A stretch of 64,000 nucleotides of DNA from contig JBCBSM010000001.1 of the NCBI GenBank assembly GCA_039819165.1, positions 1,674,001-1,738,000 of the forward strand, in the 5' to 3' direction. Positions 28,703 to 36,783 of this stretch are shown here, one piece after another. Source of the stretch: Planctomycetota bacterium. Lineage in GTDB: Bacteria > Planctomycetota > Phycisphaerae > Phycisphaerales > UBA1924. A model generated the notes under the pieces. The model worked only from the letters and a program-made list of their open reading frames with translations, did no database searches and had not been told where the DNA came from. A program made the translations under genes and the position numbers. Position 1 is the first letter of the stretch; each line of letters starts with the position of its first letter.

Positions 28703-29338
28703 TCACGCGTCGGCCACCCGGGCCGCCGCGGCGTTGCGTGTTGCCGTTCCCTGCGCATCCGCCTGCTCGAGCAGCGTCCGAAGCTTGCGGAGCGCCCGGT
28801 GGTGCCGCGCCAGCACCGTGCCCAGCGGCTGGCCCAGCATCTCGGCGATCTGCTTGAAGCTCATGTCCGCGCGATGCCGCAGCTCGATGACCTCGCGGTC
28901 GGCCTCGCCCAGCCCGCCCAGCGCACGCCAGAGGCCCGCGGCTCCGTCGTCCGCGGGAGCCGGCCGTCCGGCGGCGGCCTCGAGCGCCTCGGGCGGCTGG
29001 TGCGTCGCCGAGCGCCGGCGCTTCCGCGCATCGTCCCGCAACCGATTGACGGCGATCCTGAACAGCCACGGCTCGAACCTTCCCCGCTCGTTGTAGCGGC
29101 CCTCCCCGAGCACCCGCGCCACGGAGACGAACACGCTCTGCGTCAGCTCCTCCGCACGCTCGGGGTCGCACCCCCGGCTGCGGAAGAGTGCAAAGAGCCG
29201 GCGGGCGTAGCGATCGACGAGATCCCGCCAGGCATCCTCGTCGCCCGAGGCCGCGCGATCCACGATCGCGCACACCTCGGCATCCGGGCCGCCGGGCTGG
29301 GGAGCATCGCTGGGCACGGCCCGATCCTCGCTTCGCAT
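28703..29338 (-). CDS. ECF-family RNA polymerase sigma factor 1
   Basis: 211 residues, start at 29338 with AGGAAG about 10 nt upstream; a TATGCT box lies some 20 nt further. Sigma region 2 (about 25-95) contains LVDRYARRLFALFRSRGCDP, AEELTQSVFVSV and FEPWLFRIAVNRLRDDARK. Region 4 (about 140-195) contains LGEADREVIELRHRADMSFK and IAEMLGQPLGTVLARHHRAL, the -35-binding helix-turn-helix. It directs RNA polymerase to a stress or envelope regulon. It heads a three-gene cassette and is divergent from DUF4286, 77 bp away. Confidence 0.93.
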   Translation of the reverse strand: MRSEDRAVPSDAPQPGGPDAEVCAIVDRAASGDEDAWRDLVDRYARRLFALFRSRGCDPERAEELTQSVFVSVARVLGEGRYNERGRFEPWLFRIAVNRLRDDARKRRRSATHQPPEALEAAAGRPAPADDGAAGLWRALGGLGEADREVIELRHRADMSFKQIAEMLGQPLGTVLARHHRALRKLRTLLEQADAQGTATRNAAAARVADA

Positions 29339-29404
29339 CGCACCCGCTTCCTTGCCGCAGCATAACGGCCCGGGCGGCCGTGGATTGCAGGCCGACGCAC
29401 GCGG

Positions 29405-29415
29405 TACCCTGCTCG
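29405..29415 (+). promoter_or_regulatory. -10 box for leaderless DUF4286 gene
   Basis: TACCCT (29405-29410) lies exactly 5 nt before the ATG at 29416. There is no Shine-Dalgarno sequence. Confidence 0.5.
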
Positions 29416-29760
29416 ATGCTCGCCTACACCGTTATCGCGACGGCCCGGGATCGAGCGGCCGCCGACGAGTTCATCGGCTGGCTCGCCCACCCCGACGGTT
29501 CCGGCCACGCCCGCGACGTGGTCGACGCCGGGGCCTCGTCGGCCGAGGTCGTCCGCCTCGATACGGAACCCTCGGGCGAGGTGCGGGTAGAAGTCCGATA
29601 TCTGTTCGTGGATCGCGCCGCGTTCGACGCCTACGCCGCGGGACCGGCAACGGCTTTGCGAGAAGAAGGCCTCAAGAAGTTCCCGCCGGGCAGCCCGATC
29701 ACGCTGGCCCGCACCGTCGGCGAGCGGGTCGCCCGCATCGGCGGCGGACCTTCTGGCTGA
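29416..29760 (+). CDS. DUF4286 family protein
   Basis: 114 residues. The pattern fits the DUF4286 dimeric alpha+beta barrel family: LAYTVIATARDRAAADEFIGW at the start, a central AGASSAEVVRLD, VEVRYLFVDRAAFDAYA, and the conserved ALREEGLKKFPPGSPITLAR close to the end. Members are about 100 residues, cytosolic and of unknown function. It stands between two divergent ECF cassettes as its own short transcript. Confidence 0.8.
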   Translation: MLAYTVIATARDRAAADEFIGWLAHPDGSGHARDVVDAGASSAEVVRLDTEPSGEVRVEVRYLFVDRAAFDAYAAGPATALREEGLKKFPPGSPITLARTVGERVARIGGGPSG

Positions 29761-29871
29761 ACCCGAGGGGGCCGATCGGCCGAGAGTCGCTCGGGGCGGA
29801 GCCGCGGACTGAACGGGACGGATGCGCGGGCGTAGGGACGCTCGGAGCGATGGGGCCGCCGGGAGAGCTGC

Positions 29872-30528
29872 GTGTCGACCTCAGACGAGCGGTTGTTCGA
29901 GATCTATCGGGATGGCGATCTCGAGGCGTTCCGCCAGCTGGTGGATCGCTATCGGAACGACCTGCTCCGCTTTCTTTACCGGCTTACCGGCTCCGCCCAT
30001 GCCGCCGAGGACGTGTTCCAGGAGACCTTCCTCCAGGTCCACACCTCGTCGGCCAGCTTCGATACCACCCGCCGCTTTCGCCCCTGGCTGTTCACGATTG
30101 CCGCGAACAAGGGCCGCGACTACCTGCGTAGGAAGGGTCGCCGGCCGGCCTCGGAGTTGATGGCTCCCGTCGGCCGGGACGGCGACGGCACCACCTTCAT
30201 CGACCTGCTGGAGGTCGAGGTGCCGCCACCGGATTCGGGCCTCCGCCGGGAGGAACTGGAGGAACTCGTGCAGCAGGCCGTCCAACGCCTGAGCCCCACG
30301 CTGCGGGAGATCCTGCTGCTGGCCTACTTCCAGCGGCTGTCCTACGCCCAGATCGCCGAGGACCTGGAGATCCCGCTGGGCACGGTCAAGAGCCGGCTGC
30401 ACGCGGCCGTCGCGTCCTTCGCCAAGCACTGGAAGACGGTGATGCGCGAGAAGGGCATGACCGGCCGCGGCGAGGACCTCCACGACCGCCTGCCCGACGA
30501 GCCGCCCGCGAGGGGAGAGAGCGCGTGA
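29872..30528 (+). CDS. ECF-family RNA polymerase sigma factor 2
   Basis: 218 residues, GTG 29872 with GGGAGAG (29861-29867). Region 2 (about 15-90): FRQLVDRYRNDLLRFLYRLT, AAEDVFQETFLQVH and FRPWLFTIAANKGRDYLRR. Region 4 (about 130-190): LSPTLREILLLAYFQRLSYA and IAEDLEIPLGTVKSRLHAAV, the -35-binding helix-turn-helix. It is clearly distinct from sigma factor 1. The GTGA overlap with the next gene couples it to its anti-sigma-like partner. Confidence 0.94.
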   Translation: MSTSDERLFEIYRDGDLEAFRQLVDRYRNDLLRFLYRLTGSAHAAEDVFQETFLQVHTSSASFDTTRRFRPWLFTIAANKGRDYLRRKGRRPASELMAPVGRDGDGTTFIDLLEVEVPPPDSGLRREELEELVQQAVQRLSPTLREILLLAYFQRLSYAQIAEDLEIPLGTVKSRLHAAVASFAKHWKTVMREKGMTGRGEDLHDRLPDEPPARGESA

Positions 30529-31715
30529 ACACCGATCCGCACGAGACCGCCGCCGGCGACATCGGACCTTCCGAGGCCCGGCTCGCGTCGGACGACGCCG
30601 CCGCCGTCGACGGCTGGTTCGATCGCCGCCGCCCCGCAACCGATCGCGAGCACCGCGTCGCCGCGCTGCTCGACCTGCTGGACACCGACCTGGCCGCCAG
30701 CGATGCGCTCGTCGATTCGACGATGCTGCGGATCGGCCGTGCCCTGCAGCCCGCGGAAGCGAACGACCCGCCGCCCGCGCTCACGCCGCTGGATGCCGAG
30801 GCCCTCGACGCCTGGCTGCTGGCCTCGGGCCGCACCGACAAGCTGCCGGCCCCGCTCCGCGTACGGGCCGAGCGGCACGCCGGCCTAGCCGACCTCGTTT
30901 CGGCGGGCGCGACGCCCGACGCCCCGGCGGACCTGGTGGATCGCGTGATGGCGTCGGTGGAGGCCGCCGAGGTCGCCGACGATCGAGAGCCCGCGATCGC
31001 CGGCCGCATCCGCCTGGCGGACCTCATGTCGATCGCCGCGGTGCTGCTGGTCGGCGTGTCGGTGATCTGGCCCATGCTGACCTCGATGCGCGAGGCCCAC
31101 AACCGCTCGGTGGGCAGCCAGCGTCTGGCGACCGCCGCCGCCGGCCTGCACGCCTATACGGGCGCCTACGACAGCCTGCCGATGGCCTCGGCCTCGCTCG
31201 CGGGCGACCCGTGGTGGGAGGTCGGTGAGAACCCGGCCCACTCCAACTCGGCGAACCTGTACACCCTGGCCAGCGAGGGATTCGTCGAGGTCGCCCACCT
31301 CGCCAGCCCGACCAATCCCGCCGCCCCGACACGCAGCCTCGACGACGCCGCCCGCGATTGGCGGTCGATGGACGAGGTGTCGTACAGCTTCAGCAACCTC
31401 TTCGGCGCGAGCGGGCGGCCCGAGTCGGTCGGGCCCGACGCGGTGCTGATGGCCGATCGCTCGCCCATCGTGCCCCGCTCCCGCCGCGGCGAGATGGCGC
31501 TCGCGACCGCGAATTCGCTGAACTACAACGGCCGGGGCCAGCACCTGCTGCTGGGTGACGGCTCGGTCCGCTGGGCGACCTCGCCGGTGCTGGAGAACGG
31601 CGACAACATCTGGCTGCCGGGCTCGGCCGAGCGGGACCTCCGCGATGACGGCCGCGCGGTGCTGCGAGGCACCGAGACCGCCGACGGCCCGGGCGACGCC
31701 TTCCTGGTGCCCTGA
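30525..31715 (+). CDS. anti-sigma-like membrane protein fused to DUF1559-type domain
   Basis: 396 residues, GTG start overlapping the sigma-2 stop (GTGA). The N-terminal cytoplasmic part (about 1-160) has two acidic helical modules, each ending in a short PADLVDRVMASVEAAE-like helix, as in anti-sigma factors. One transmembrane helix lies at about 164-186. The periplasmic part has the pilin-like pattern RLATAAAGLHAYTGAYDSLP and ends with HLLLGDGSVRW, the H-x-DG signature of planctomycete DUF1559 proteins. The fusion suggests a sigma factor held by a protein with a pseudopilin-like sensor (inference). No zinc-binding anti-sigma motif is seen. Confidence 0.75.
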   Translation: MNTDPHETAAGDIGPSEARLASDDAAAVDGWFDRRRPATDREHRVAALLDLLDTDLAASDALVDSTMLRIGRALQPAEANDPPPALTPLDAEALDAWLLASGRTDKLPAPLRVRAERHAGLADLVSAGATPDAPADLVDRVMASVEAAEVADDREPAIAGRIRLADLMSIAAVLLVGVSVIWPMLTSMREAHNRSVGSQRLATAAAGLHAYTGAYDSLPMASASLAGDPWWEVGENPAHSNSANLYTLASEGFVEVAHLASPTNPAAPTRSLDDAARDWRSMDEVSYSFSNLFGASGRPESVGPDAVLMADRSPIVPRSRRGEMALATANSLNYNGRGQHLLLGDGSVRWATSPVLENGDNIWLPGSAERDLRDDGRAVLRGTETADGPGDAFLVP

Positions 31716-31840
31716 GCCCGCTGGCCGCTCGCGGGCCCATCGCCTAACATCTCGGCCCAGCCGGCGTTGTGGTGCGTCGGGTGCGTTTCTTGCCAGCAGA
31801 CCGACCCGGGCCGCCGGCCCGCCGGGAAGGGATCGTCGCC

Positions 31841-32134
31841 ATGCCCAAGATGAAGCCGCACAAGGGCACGCTCAAGCGGATCCGCATCTCGAAGACCGGC
31901 AAGGTCCGCTCGCGGTCGGCCAACCACAAGCACCTCAGCTCGCACAAGAGCGGCAAGAGGCTGCGGCATCTCCGCAAGGATCCGATCCTGGCCAACCCCG
32001 ACGCCAAGCGGCTCGAGAAGCTGCTGTTCCGCCGCCTCCGCGGCCGGACCCAGCCGCGAACGGCGATCAAGCGGAGCCCCTCGCCCGAGGAACGCCGCGC
32101 GATGCGGGAGGCGGCCGAGAAGGCCGAGAGCTAG
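31841..32134 (+). CDS. rpmI: 50S ribosomal protein L35, C-terminally extended
   Basis: 97 residues, ATG 31841 with GGAAGGGA upstream; a TAACAT box (31745-31750) may be its promoter. Core L35 features: MPKMKPHKGTLKRIRISKTG, then KVRSRSANHKHLSSHKSGKR and LRKD. Normal L35 is about 65 residues; the extra tail of about 30 (SPSPEERRAMREAAEKAES) is unusual. It is followed by rplT after 99 nt, the normal rpmI-rplT order, but infC is not upstream. Confidence 0.95.
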   Translation: MPKMKPHKGTLKRIRISKTGKVRSRSANHKHLSSHKSGKRLRHLRKDPILANPDAKRLEKLLFRRLRGRTQPRTAIKRSPSPEERRAMREAAEKAES

Positions 32135-32233
32135 GACCACGAGCACACGAATACACGGCCGCCGCCCGGGACCACAAGACGGCATGAGCCGCCCCGATGA
32201 ACCCAGATTGATCGGCGCCAGGAGTGAATCAGC

Positions 32234-32626
32234 ATGCCACGCGTACGCATCGGCTCGGCCCGCAACCGCTCCCGCAAGCGCATCCTCAGGGCGGCCCGCG
32301 GCTACTACGGCGCCCGCGGCAAGCACCGCTACCTGGCAGCCGACGCCGTCCGCCGCGCCGGCAAGTACGCCTACGCCCACCGTCGGCTCCGCAAGCGGGA
32401 CATGCGGCGTCTGTGGATCGTCCGGATCACCGCGGCCTGCAAGATGCGGGGCACCCGCTACAGCGCGTTCATGAACGGTCTGAAGCTCGCCGGCATCGCG
32501 CTGAACCGCAAGATGCTCAGCCAGATCGCTATCGAGGACCCCAAGCTCTTCGACGAGCTGACCAAGACCGCCCTGGAGCACACCAAGGCTGGCAACCCGG
32601 GCACCTTCGAGCCGGCGGCCGCCTAG
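32234..32626 (+). CDS. rplT: 50S ribosomal protein L20
   Basis: 130 residues, with AGGAGTG upstream. The signature is complete: MPRVRIGSARNRSRKRILRA, GYYGARGKHRYLAADAVRR, RDMRRLWIVRITAACKMRG and FMNGLKLAGIALNRKMLSQI. L20 nucleates 50S assembly on 23S rRNA domain I and in many bacteria represses its own operon. A copy of a dispersed repeat follows immediately after the stop. Confidence 0.97.
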   Translation: MPRVRIGSARNRSRKRILRAARGYYGARGKHRYLAADAVRRAGKYAYAHRRLRKRDMRRLWIVRITAACKMRGTRYSAFMNGLKLAGIALNRKMLSQIAIEDPKLFDELTKTALEHTKAGNPGTFEPAAA

Positions 32627-32638
32627 AACAGCCTTGAT

Positions 32639-32672
32639 CGCTCCGTAGCGGCCTTCCGGCCGCACACTCGCT
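32639..32672. repeat. dispersed intergenic repeat, copy A
   Basis: A 34 nt unit sharing 31 positions with 45419-45452. It contains a perfect hairpin GCGGCC-TTCC-GGCCGC (32648-32663). Partial similarity extends 15 nt to the left. It lies between the convergent rplT and agmatinase-family genes and might also act as their terminator. Confidence 0.75.
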
Positions 32673-32728
32673 TTGATGAACGGGCGATGCGCCTGGACTG
32701 AGGCTGCACCGGCCCGATTGGCGGCGGC

Positions 32729-33736
32729 CTATCGGCCTAGCGCACACAGCTTGTAGAGCAGCCTCGCGCCGACGATCTCGTCGATGGATCGCCGTGCAGG
32801 GTCCGGGTCCGGCGCGACCTCGACCAGGTCGAAGCCGACGACCCTCGTGCCGCTGGCGTGGATCGCCTCGATGATGGCCGACGCTTGCTGGAAGCTCAGC
32901 CCGCCGGGCACGGGCGTGCCGGTGTTGGCGCACAGGTGCACGTCGAGCGCGTCGACGTCGAAGGTGACGTAGATCGACCCGGGCAGCATCGCGAGCGTTT
33001 CGGCGACGAGCGCCCGCAGGCCGGCGAGGTCCGGGGCCCGCTCGGCAATGTCCGCCGCCGACGCCCGGAACACGGGCTTGCCCAGCGCATCGCCGGCGTA
33101 GCGCGCAAAATCCACCTCTTCCTGGCAGAAGTCGCGGATGGCGAGCTGCGCGAGCGACGCCACGCCGACGCACAGGGTCAACGCGTTGCGCATCACCGAC
33201 GCGTGGCTGAACGCGAGGCCGCAGTACGACTCCCGCAGGTCCATGTGGGCATCGATCTGCAGGATGCCGATCTCGCCGGCGTGCGCAGCACACGCCTCGA
33301 TGGCCCCGAGCGATACCGCGTGCTCCCCACCCACGACGCCGGGGGTCCTGCCCTCGGCCAGGATGGCCGCCACCCGCTCGCGCACGAAGGCCCGGACGCG
33401 CTCGCCCGCGGCGTCGACGCGGGCCCGGGCCGCCTCGTCGATCGGCGGCTCGCCCTCGCACGCGATCAGCGGTTCGGCGTCGGGCCGGACCGCCGCCGAC
33501 AGCTCGGCGATCCACGGCTCGATGGGCTCCATGGCGATGCCCCGGGCACTGATGTCGCCCAGCCGCTCGTCGAGCGTGTCGATCTGGGCCGAGGCCCCGA
33601 GCATCGCCATGGGGCCCCGCGCCGTGCCCGGCCGGTAGGAGGTTGTCGCATCGAAGGGCACGCCCACGAGCACGACGCCGGCATCGACACGGGGCACGAC
33701 GAGGCGCAGGAAGTCGGGCTGCGGCGGCGGTGCCAT
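32729..33736 (-). CDS. agmatinase/arginase-family ureohydrolase
   Basis: 335 residues with a conserved binuclear Mn site: GGEHAVSLGAIEA, DAHMDLRESY, SHASVMR and FDVDALD. N-terminal VVLVGVPFDATTSYRPGTAR and the GLSFQQASAIIEAI block also fit. The family hydrolyses guanidino compounds to urea plus amine. The agmatinase branch (putrescine synthesis) is the best guess, but arginase, guanidinobutyrase and similar cannot be separated by eye. GGAG lies in the roughly 27 nt leader. It is convergent to rplT and divergent from the AbgT gene. Confidence 0.9.
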   Translation of the reverse strand: MAPPPQPDFLRLVVPRVDAGVVLVGVPFDATTSYRPGTARGPMAMLGASAQIDTLDERLGDISARGIAMEPIEPWIAELSAAVRPDAEPLIACEGEPPIDEAARARVDAAGERVRAFVRERVAAILAEGRTPGVVGGEHAVSLGAIEACAAHAGEIGILQIDAHMDLRESYCGLAFSHASVMRNALTLCVGVASLAQLAIRDFCQEEVDFARYAGDALGKPVFRASAADIAERAPDLAGLRALVAETLAMLPGSIYVTFDVDALDVHLCANTGTPVPGGLSFQQASAIIEAIHASGTRVVGFDLVEVAPDPDPARRSIDEIVGARLLYKLCALGR

Positions 33737-33841
33737 GCGGTCGCGTCTCCGTCGGGCGGCGCAACATAGCGCTTGCCTGGACGCGACGGCCGGGGTAGCT
33801 TGATCCGATCCCGGTTCGCGATCCCCAGCCCCGGAGCCGCC

Positions 33842-35680
33842 ATGGCCGACGCACCCGATGTTGCCACCCAGACGCCGGACCTCGCCCGGAAGCGCAGGAT
33901 CGGCGGGCCGCTCGACCTGATCGAGGCCATCGGCAACCTGCTGCCCGACGCCGCGACGCTCTTCCTGCTCGGGGCGCTGCTCGTCATGCTGCTCAGCCAG
34001 ATCGCGGTCTGGCAGGACTGGCTGGTCGTTGTGCGCACGCCCGTCGAGGTCGTCAACGACGCGGGCGAGACCGTCCGCGAGCTGCGGCCCACGGGCGAGG
34101 AGGCCGGGCCCCGCAGCCTGCTGACCAGCGACGGCATCTACTGGGCCCTCAGCTCCATGGTGGACAACTTCATGGGCTTCGCGCCCCTGGGCGTGGTGCT
34201 CACGGGCATGCTGGGCATCGGCGTCGCGGAGAAGACCGGGCTGATCTCCGCGGCGCTCAAGGCCTTCATGAAGATCGTGCCCAATCAGCTGCTGACGCCG
34301 GCGATGATCTTCCTGGGCATCATGTCGTCGATGGGCCTGGATGCGGGCTACGTGGTGCTGCCCCCGCTCGCGGCGGCGCTGTACAAGAGCGTGGGCCGCA
34401 GCCCGCTGGCGGGCATCGCCGCGGTGTTCGCCGGCGTGGCCGCGGGCTTCAACGCCAACCTGTTCGTGACCGGGCTGGACCCCATGCTCGCCGAGCTGAG
34501 TACGACGGGCGCCCAGGTGCTAGACGCCGACTACGAGGTGGCGGCGACCTGCAACTGGTACTTCATGGTTGCGTCGACGTTCGTCATCACGGGCGTGGGC
34601 TGGCTGACGACCGCGCTCTTCGTGGAGCGACGGCTCGCCAGGCGCCCCGCCGACGAGGGCGGCGCCACCGAGCCGGCCGAGGACGACGCGGCGAGCCAGT
34701 ACATGTCCTCGCGCGAGAAGCGTGGCCTCGGGTTCGCGGCGGCGTGCATGGTGGCGATCGTCGGCCTCGTGATCGTGCTGACCGGGTGGCAGGGCTCGCC
34801 GCTGTTCGATTACAAGATCCCCGGCGTGCCGACGGCCGACCAGCCCAATCCGCGAGCGGTGCTCGCCGACGTCGCGAGGGTCGATGGCGAGCCGGTGCCG
34901 ATCCCCGAGGCGACGCCCCCCGGCGCCGTGCCGATGGGCGATCGGGGCTACTACCTGAGCGACGCCCACGCTCGTTTCGTCGACGTGGAGCGGGGGCTGG
35001 TGCTCGACAAGCGGCAGCCGCCCTTCCCGCGCTGGGTCAGCGTGATCACGCCGCTGATCCTGATCGCCTCGATCATCCCCGGGCTGGTGTACGGCGTGAC
35101 CGTGGGCACGGTGAAGGGCAGCAAGGACGCCGGCCGGGTGATGATCCAGGCCATCGAGGCACTGGCGCCCATCATCGTGCTGGCCTTCTTCGCGGCCCAG
35201 TTCATCGAGTACCTCAAGTACAGTGGGCTGGACGTGATGATGGCCCACGCCGGCGGCCAGGCCCTCGCGCGGGCCGACCTGAGCCCGTACGGCCTCATGA
35301 TCGCCTTCATCCTGATGACGATGTTCTTCAACATGTTCATCGGGTCGATGAGCGCCAAGTACACGCTGTTCGCGCCCATCTTCATCCCGATGTTCATGTA
35401 CGTCGGCATCAGCCCCGAACTGACGCAGGCGACCTACCGCATCGGCGATAGCACCACCAACATCATCACGCCGCTGAACGCCTATCTCGTCATCATCCTG
35501 GTGTTCATGCAGAAGGTGGCGCCCAGGTCGGGCATGGGCACGCTGATCGCCATGATGATGCCCTATACGATCGTCTTCACGATCGCCTGGGCCATCCTGC
35601 TACTCATCTGGATGGCGCTGGGCATCGACCTCGGCCCCGCCGGCCCGCAGGCCTACGAGATACCCGCGGCGGCGGGTTAG
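33842..35680 (+). CDS. AbgT-family transporter
   Basis: 612 residues, ATG 33842 with GGAG about 7 nt upstream; TAGCTT (33797-33802) could be the -10. About a dozen transmembrane helices are visible. AbgT-family signatures: GNLLPDAATLFLLGALLVML at the start, MGFAPLGVVLTGMLGIGVAE, SSMGLDAGYVVLPPLAAAL, the NMFIGSMSAKYTLFAPIFIP hairpin and GDSTTNIITPLNAY. AbgT/MtrF proteins are inner-membrane, proton-motive-force-driven exporters or importers of p-aminobenzoyl-glutamate and related compounds. A hydrophilic loop of about 100 residues (around 330-400), longer than usual, may be periplasmic. It stands alone. Confidence 0.93.
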   Translation: MADAPDVATQTPDLARKRRIGGPLDLIEAIGNLLPDAATLFLLGALLVMLLSQIAVWQDWLVVVRTPVEVVNDAGETVRELRPTGEEAGPRSLLTSDGIYWALSSMVDNFMGFAPLGVVLTGMLGIGVAEKTGLISAALKAFMKIVPNQLLTPAMIFLGIMSSMGLDAGYVVLPPLAAALYKSVGRSPLAGIAAVFAGVAAGFNANLFVTGLDPMLAELSTTGAQVLDADYEVAATCNWYFMVASTFVITGVGWLTTALFVERRLARRPADEGGATEPAEDDAASQYMSSREKRGLGFAAACMVAIVGLVIVLTGWQGSPLFDYKIPGVPTADQPNPRAVLADVARVDGEPVPIPEATPPGAVPMGDRGYYLSDAHARFVDVERGLVLDKRQPPFPRWVSVITPLILIASIIPGLVYGVTVGTVKGSKDAGRVMIQAIEALAPIIVLAFFAAQFIEYLKYSGLDVMMAHAGGQALARADLSPYGLMIAFILMTMFFNMFIGSMSAKYTLFAPIFIPMFMYVGISPELTQATYRIGDSTTNIITPLNAYLVIILVFMQKVAPRSGMGTLIAMMMPYTIVFTIAWAILLLIWMALGIDLGPAGPQAYEIPAAAG

Positions 35681-35895
35681 CCGCCGGGGGGGCCGCAAGC
35701 GCCGCGTGAAGCTGGGATGAAGAGCGGCCATGCGCGGCAGCCGACCAGAAAATACCGGGCGACTTCGTGCATCCCCGCTGGCCCCGTCGCTCGACCGATG
35801 TAGGGTTCCGCAGCGGCAAGGCCACCCCCGGTGGCTGCGGCCGCTATCGGACTTTCCAAGGCCGGTCACGATGGGGCGAGACGGAGCTGGTGCGG

Positions 35896-36783
35896 ATGAC
35901 ATCCGTAGATGCGCGCAAGGACGGGACGGCGGCGGCACCGGGACGCCCGGTGCTGTCCGTGCCGGGCGTGCGGCAGATCGTGCTGCTGGCCGGGGCCGTT
36001 CGACCCACCACGCTCATGCGGGCCATCGGCCGATCGGTGCTGGACCTGCCGCTGCACGACGGCCGCACCGTCGGCCAGCGCTGGCTCGACGACGTGGCCG
36101 AGTTTGCGGTCGCTGCCGGCTCCGCGGATGACGGCGGCGGGCCGAGCGGCCGGCCACCAGTTCGGATCCTGATCGACCGCGACTCGCCGCCGCCGCGATC
36201 CACGGCCGCCGGCGGCGTGGACGTCCGGGCCGACGATGTCGAGTTCCTGGGCACCGGCGGGGTGCTGCAGCGAGCGGCGCAGGGATGCACGGGACGCATG
36301 CTCATCGCCACCGGAGGCAGCGTGCTGCTGCGTTCGCTGGCGAGCATCGCGCACGAACTGGATCGGGCCAACGCCGAGGTGGCCCTGCTGGCCGAACGCG
36401 ACGGTGGCCCGACGGGGATCATGCTCGTCGAGTGCCGGGTGCTCGCGGAGCTGCGGCTGGTGGGCTACGCCGACTTCAAGGAGCAGTGCCTGCCGATGAT
36501 CGCCGAGCGGCACGCGGTGCGGGTCGTCCACTCCCGGGAGCGGGCCGCGCTCAACATCCGCGATACCGAGCGATACCTTCGCTGCCTGAGGCACCTAGCG
36601 GGCGACGGGTTCGCCGTCGTCGAAGAGGGTGCGTCGATGGACCCGACGGCGCGGCTGCACGAGGCGGTCGCGCTCCGCGGCTCGCGGGTAGAGGCCCGCG
36701 CCATCGTCGCGCGGTCCGTGCTGGGCCGGGGCGGGGTGGGCCGTGGCATCATGACCGACCAGACCGCCTGGAGCGAGTCGTGA
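35896..36783 (+). CDS. nucleotidyltransferase-like protein (exopolysaccharide locus)
   Basis: 295 residues from ATG 35896 (GGAG 9 nt upstream). An in-frame ATG at 35767 would add Arg-rich sequence without homology-like features. The protein looks like a diverged sugar-nucleotidyltransferase: a Rossmann-like start (VRQIVLLAGAVRP) lacking the usual GGxGTRL loop, a central ATGGSVLLRSLASIAHELDR and a C-terminal ASMDPTARLHEAVALRGSRV of left-handed beta-helix type. The active site seems degenerate. It may be a glycan-binding or regulatory relative, and similar beta-helix sequence occurs in the sugar transferase at 38271. GTGA overlap with the exosortase-like gene. Confidence 0.6.
   Translation: MTSVDARKDGTAAAPGRPVLSVPGVRQIVLLAGAVRPTTLMRAIGRSVLDLPLHDGRTVGQRWLDDVAEFAVAAGSADDGGGPSGRPPVRILIDRDSPPPRSTAAGGVDVRADDVEFLGTGGVLQRAAQGCTGRMLIATGGSVLLRSLASIAHELDRANAEVALLAERDGGPTGIMLVECRVLAELRLVGYADFKEQCLPMIAERHAVRVVHSRERAALNIRDTERYLRCLRHLAGDGFAVVEEGASMDPTARLHEAVALRGSRVEARAIVARSVLGRGGVGRGIMTDQTAWSES

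Noticed and set aside
35681-35895. Possible riboswitch (c-di-GMP type) upstream of the exopolysaccharide locus
   Set aside because: The 215 bp leader has no match to the conserved core of c-di-GMP or other riboswitches I know; only short GC hairpins.
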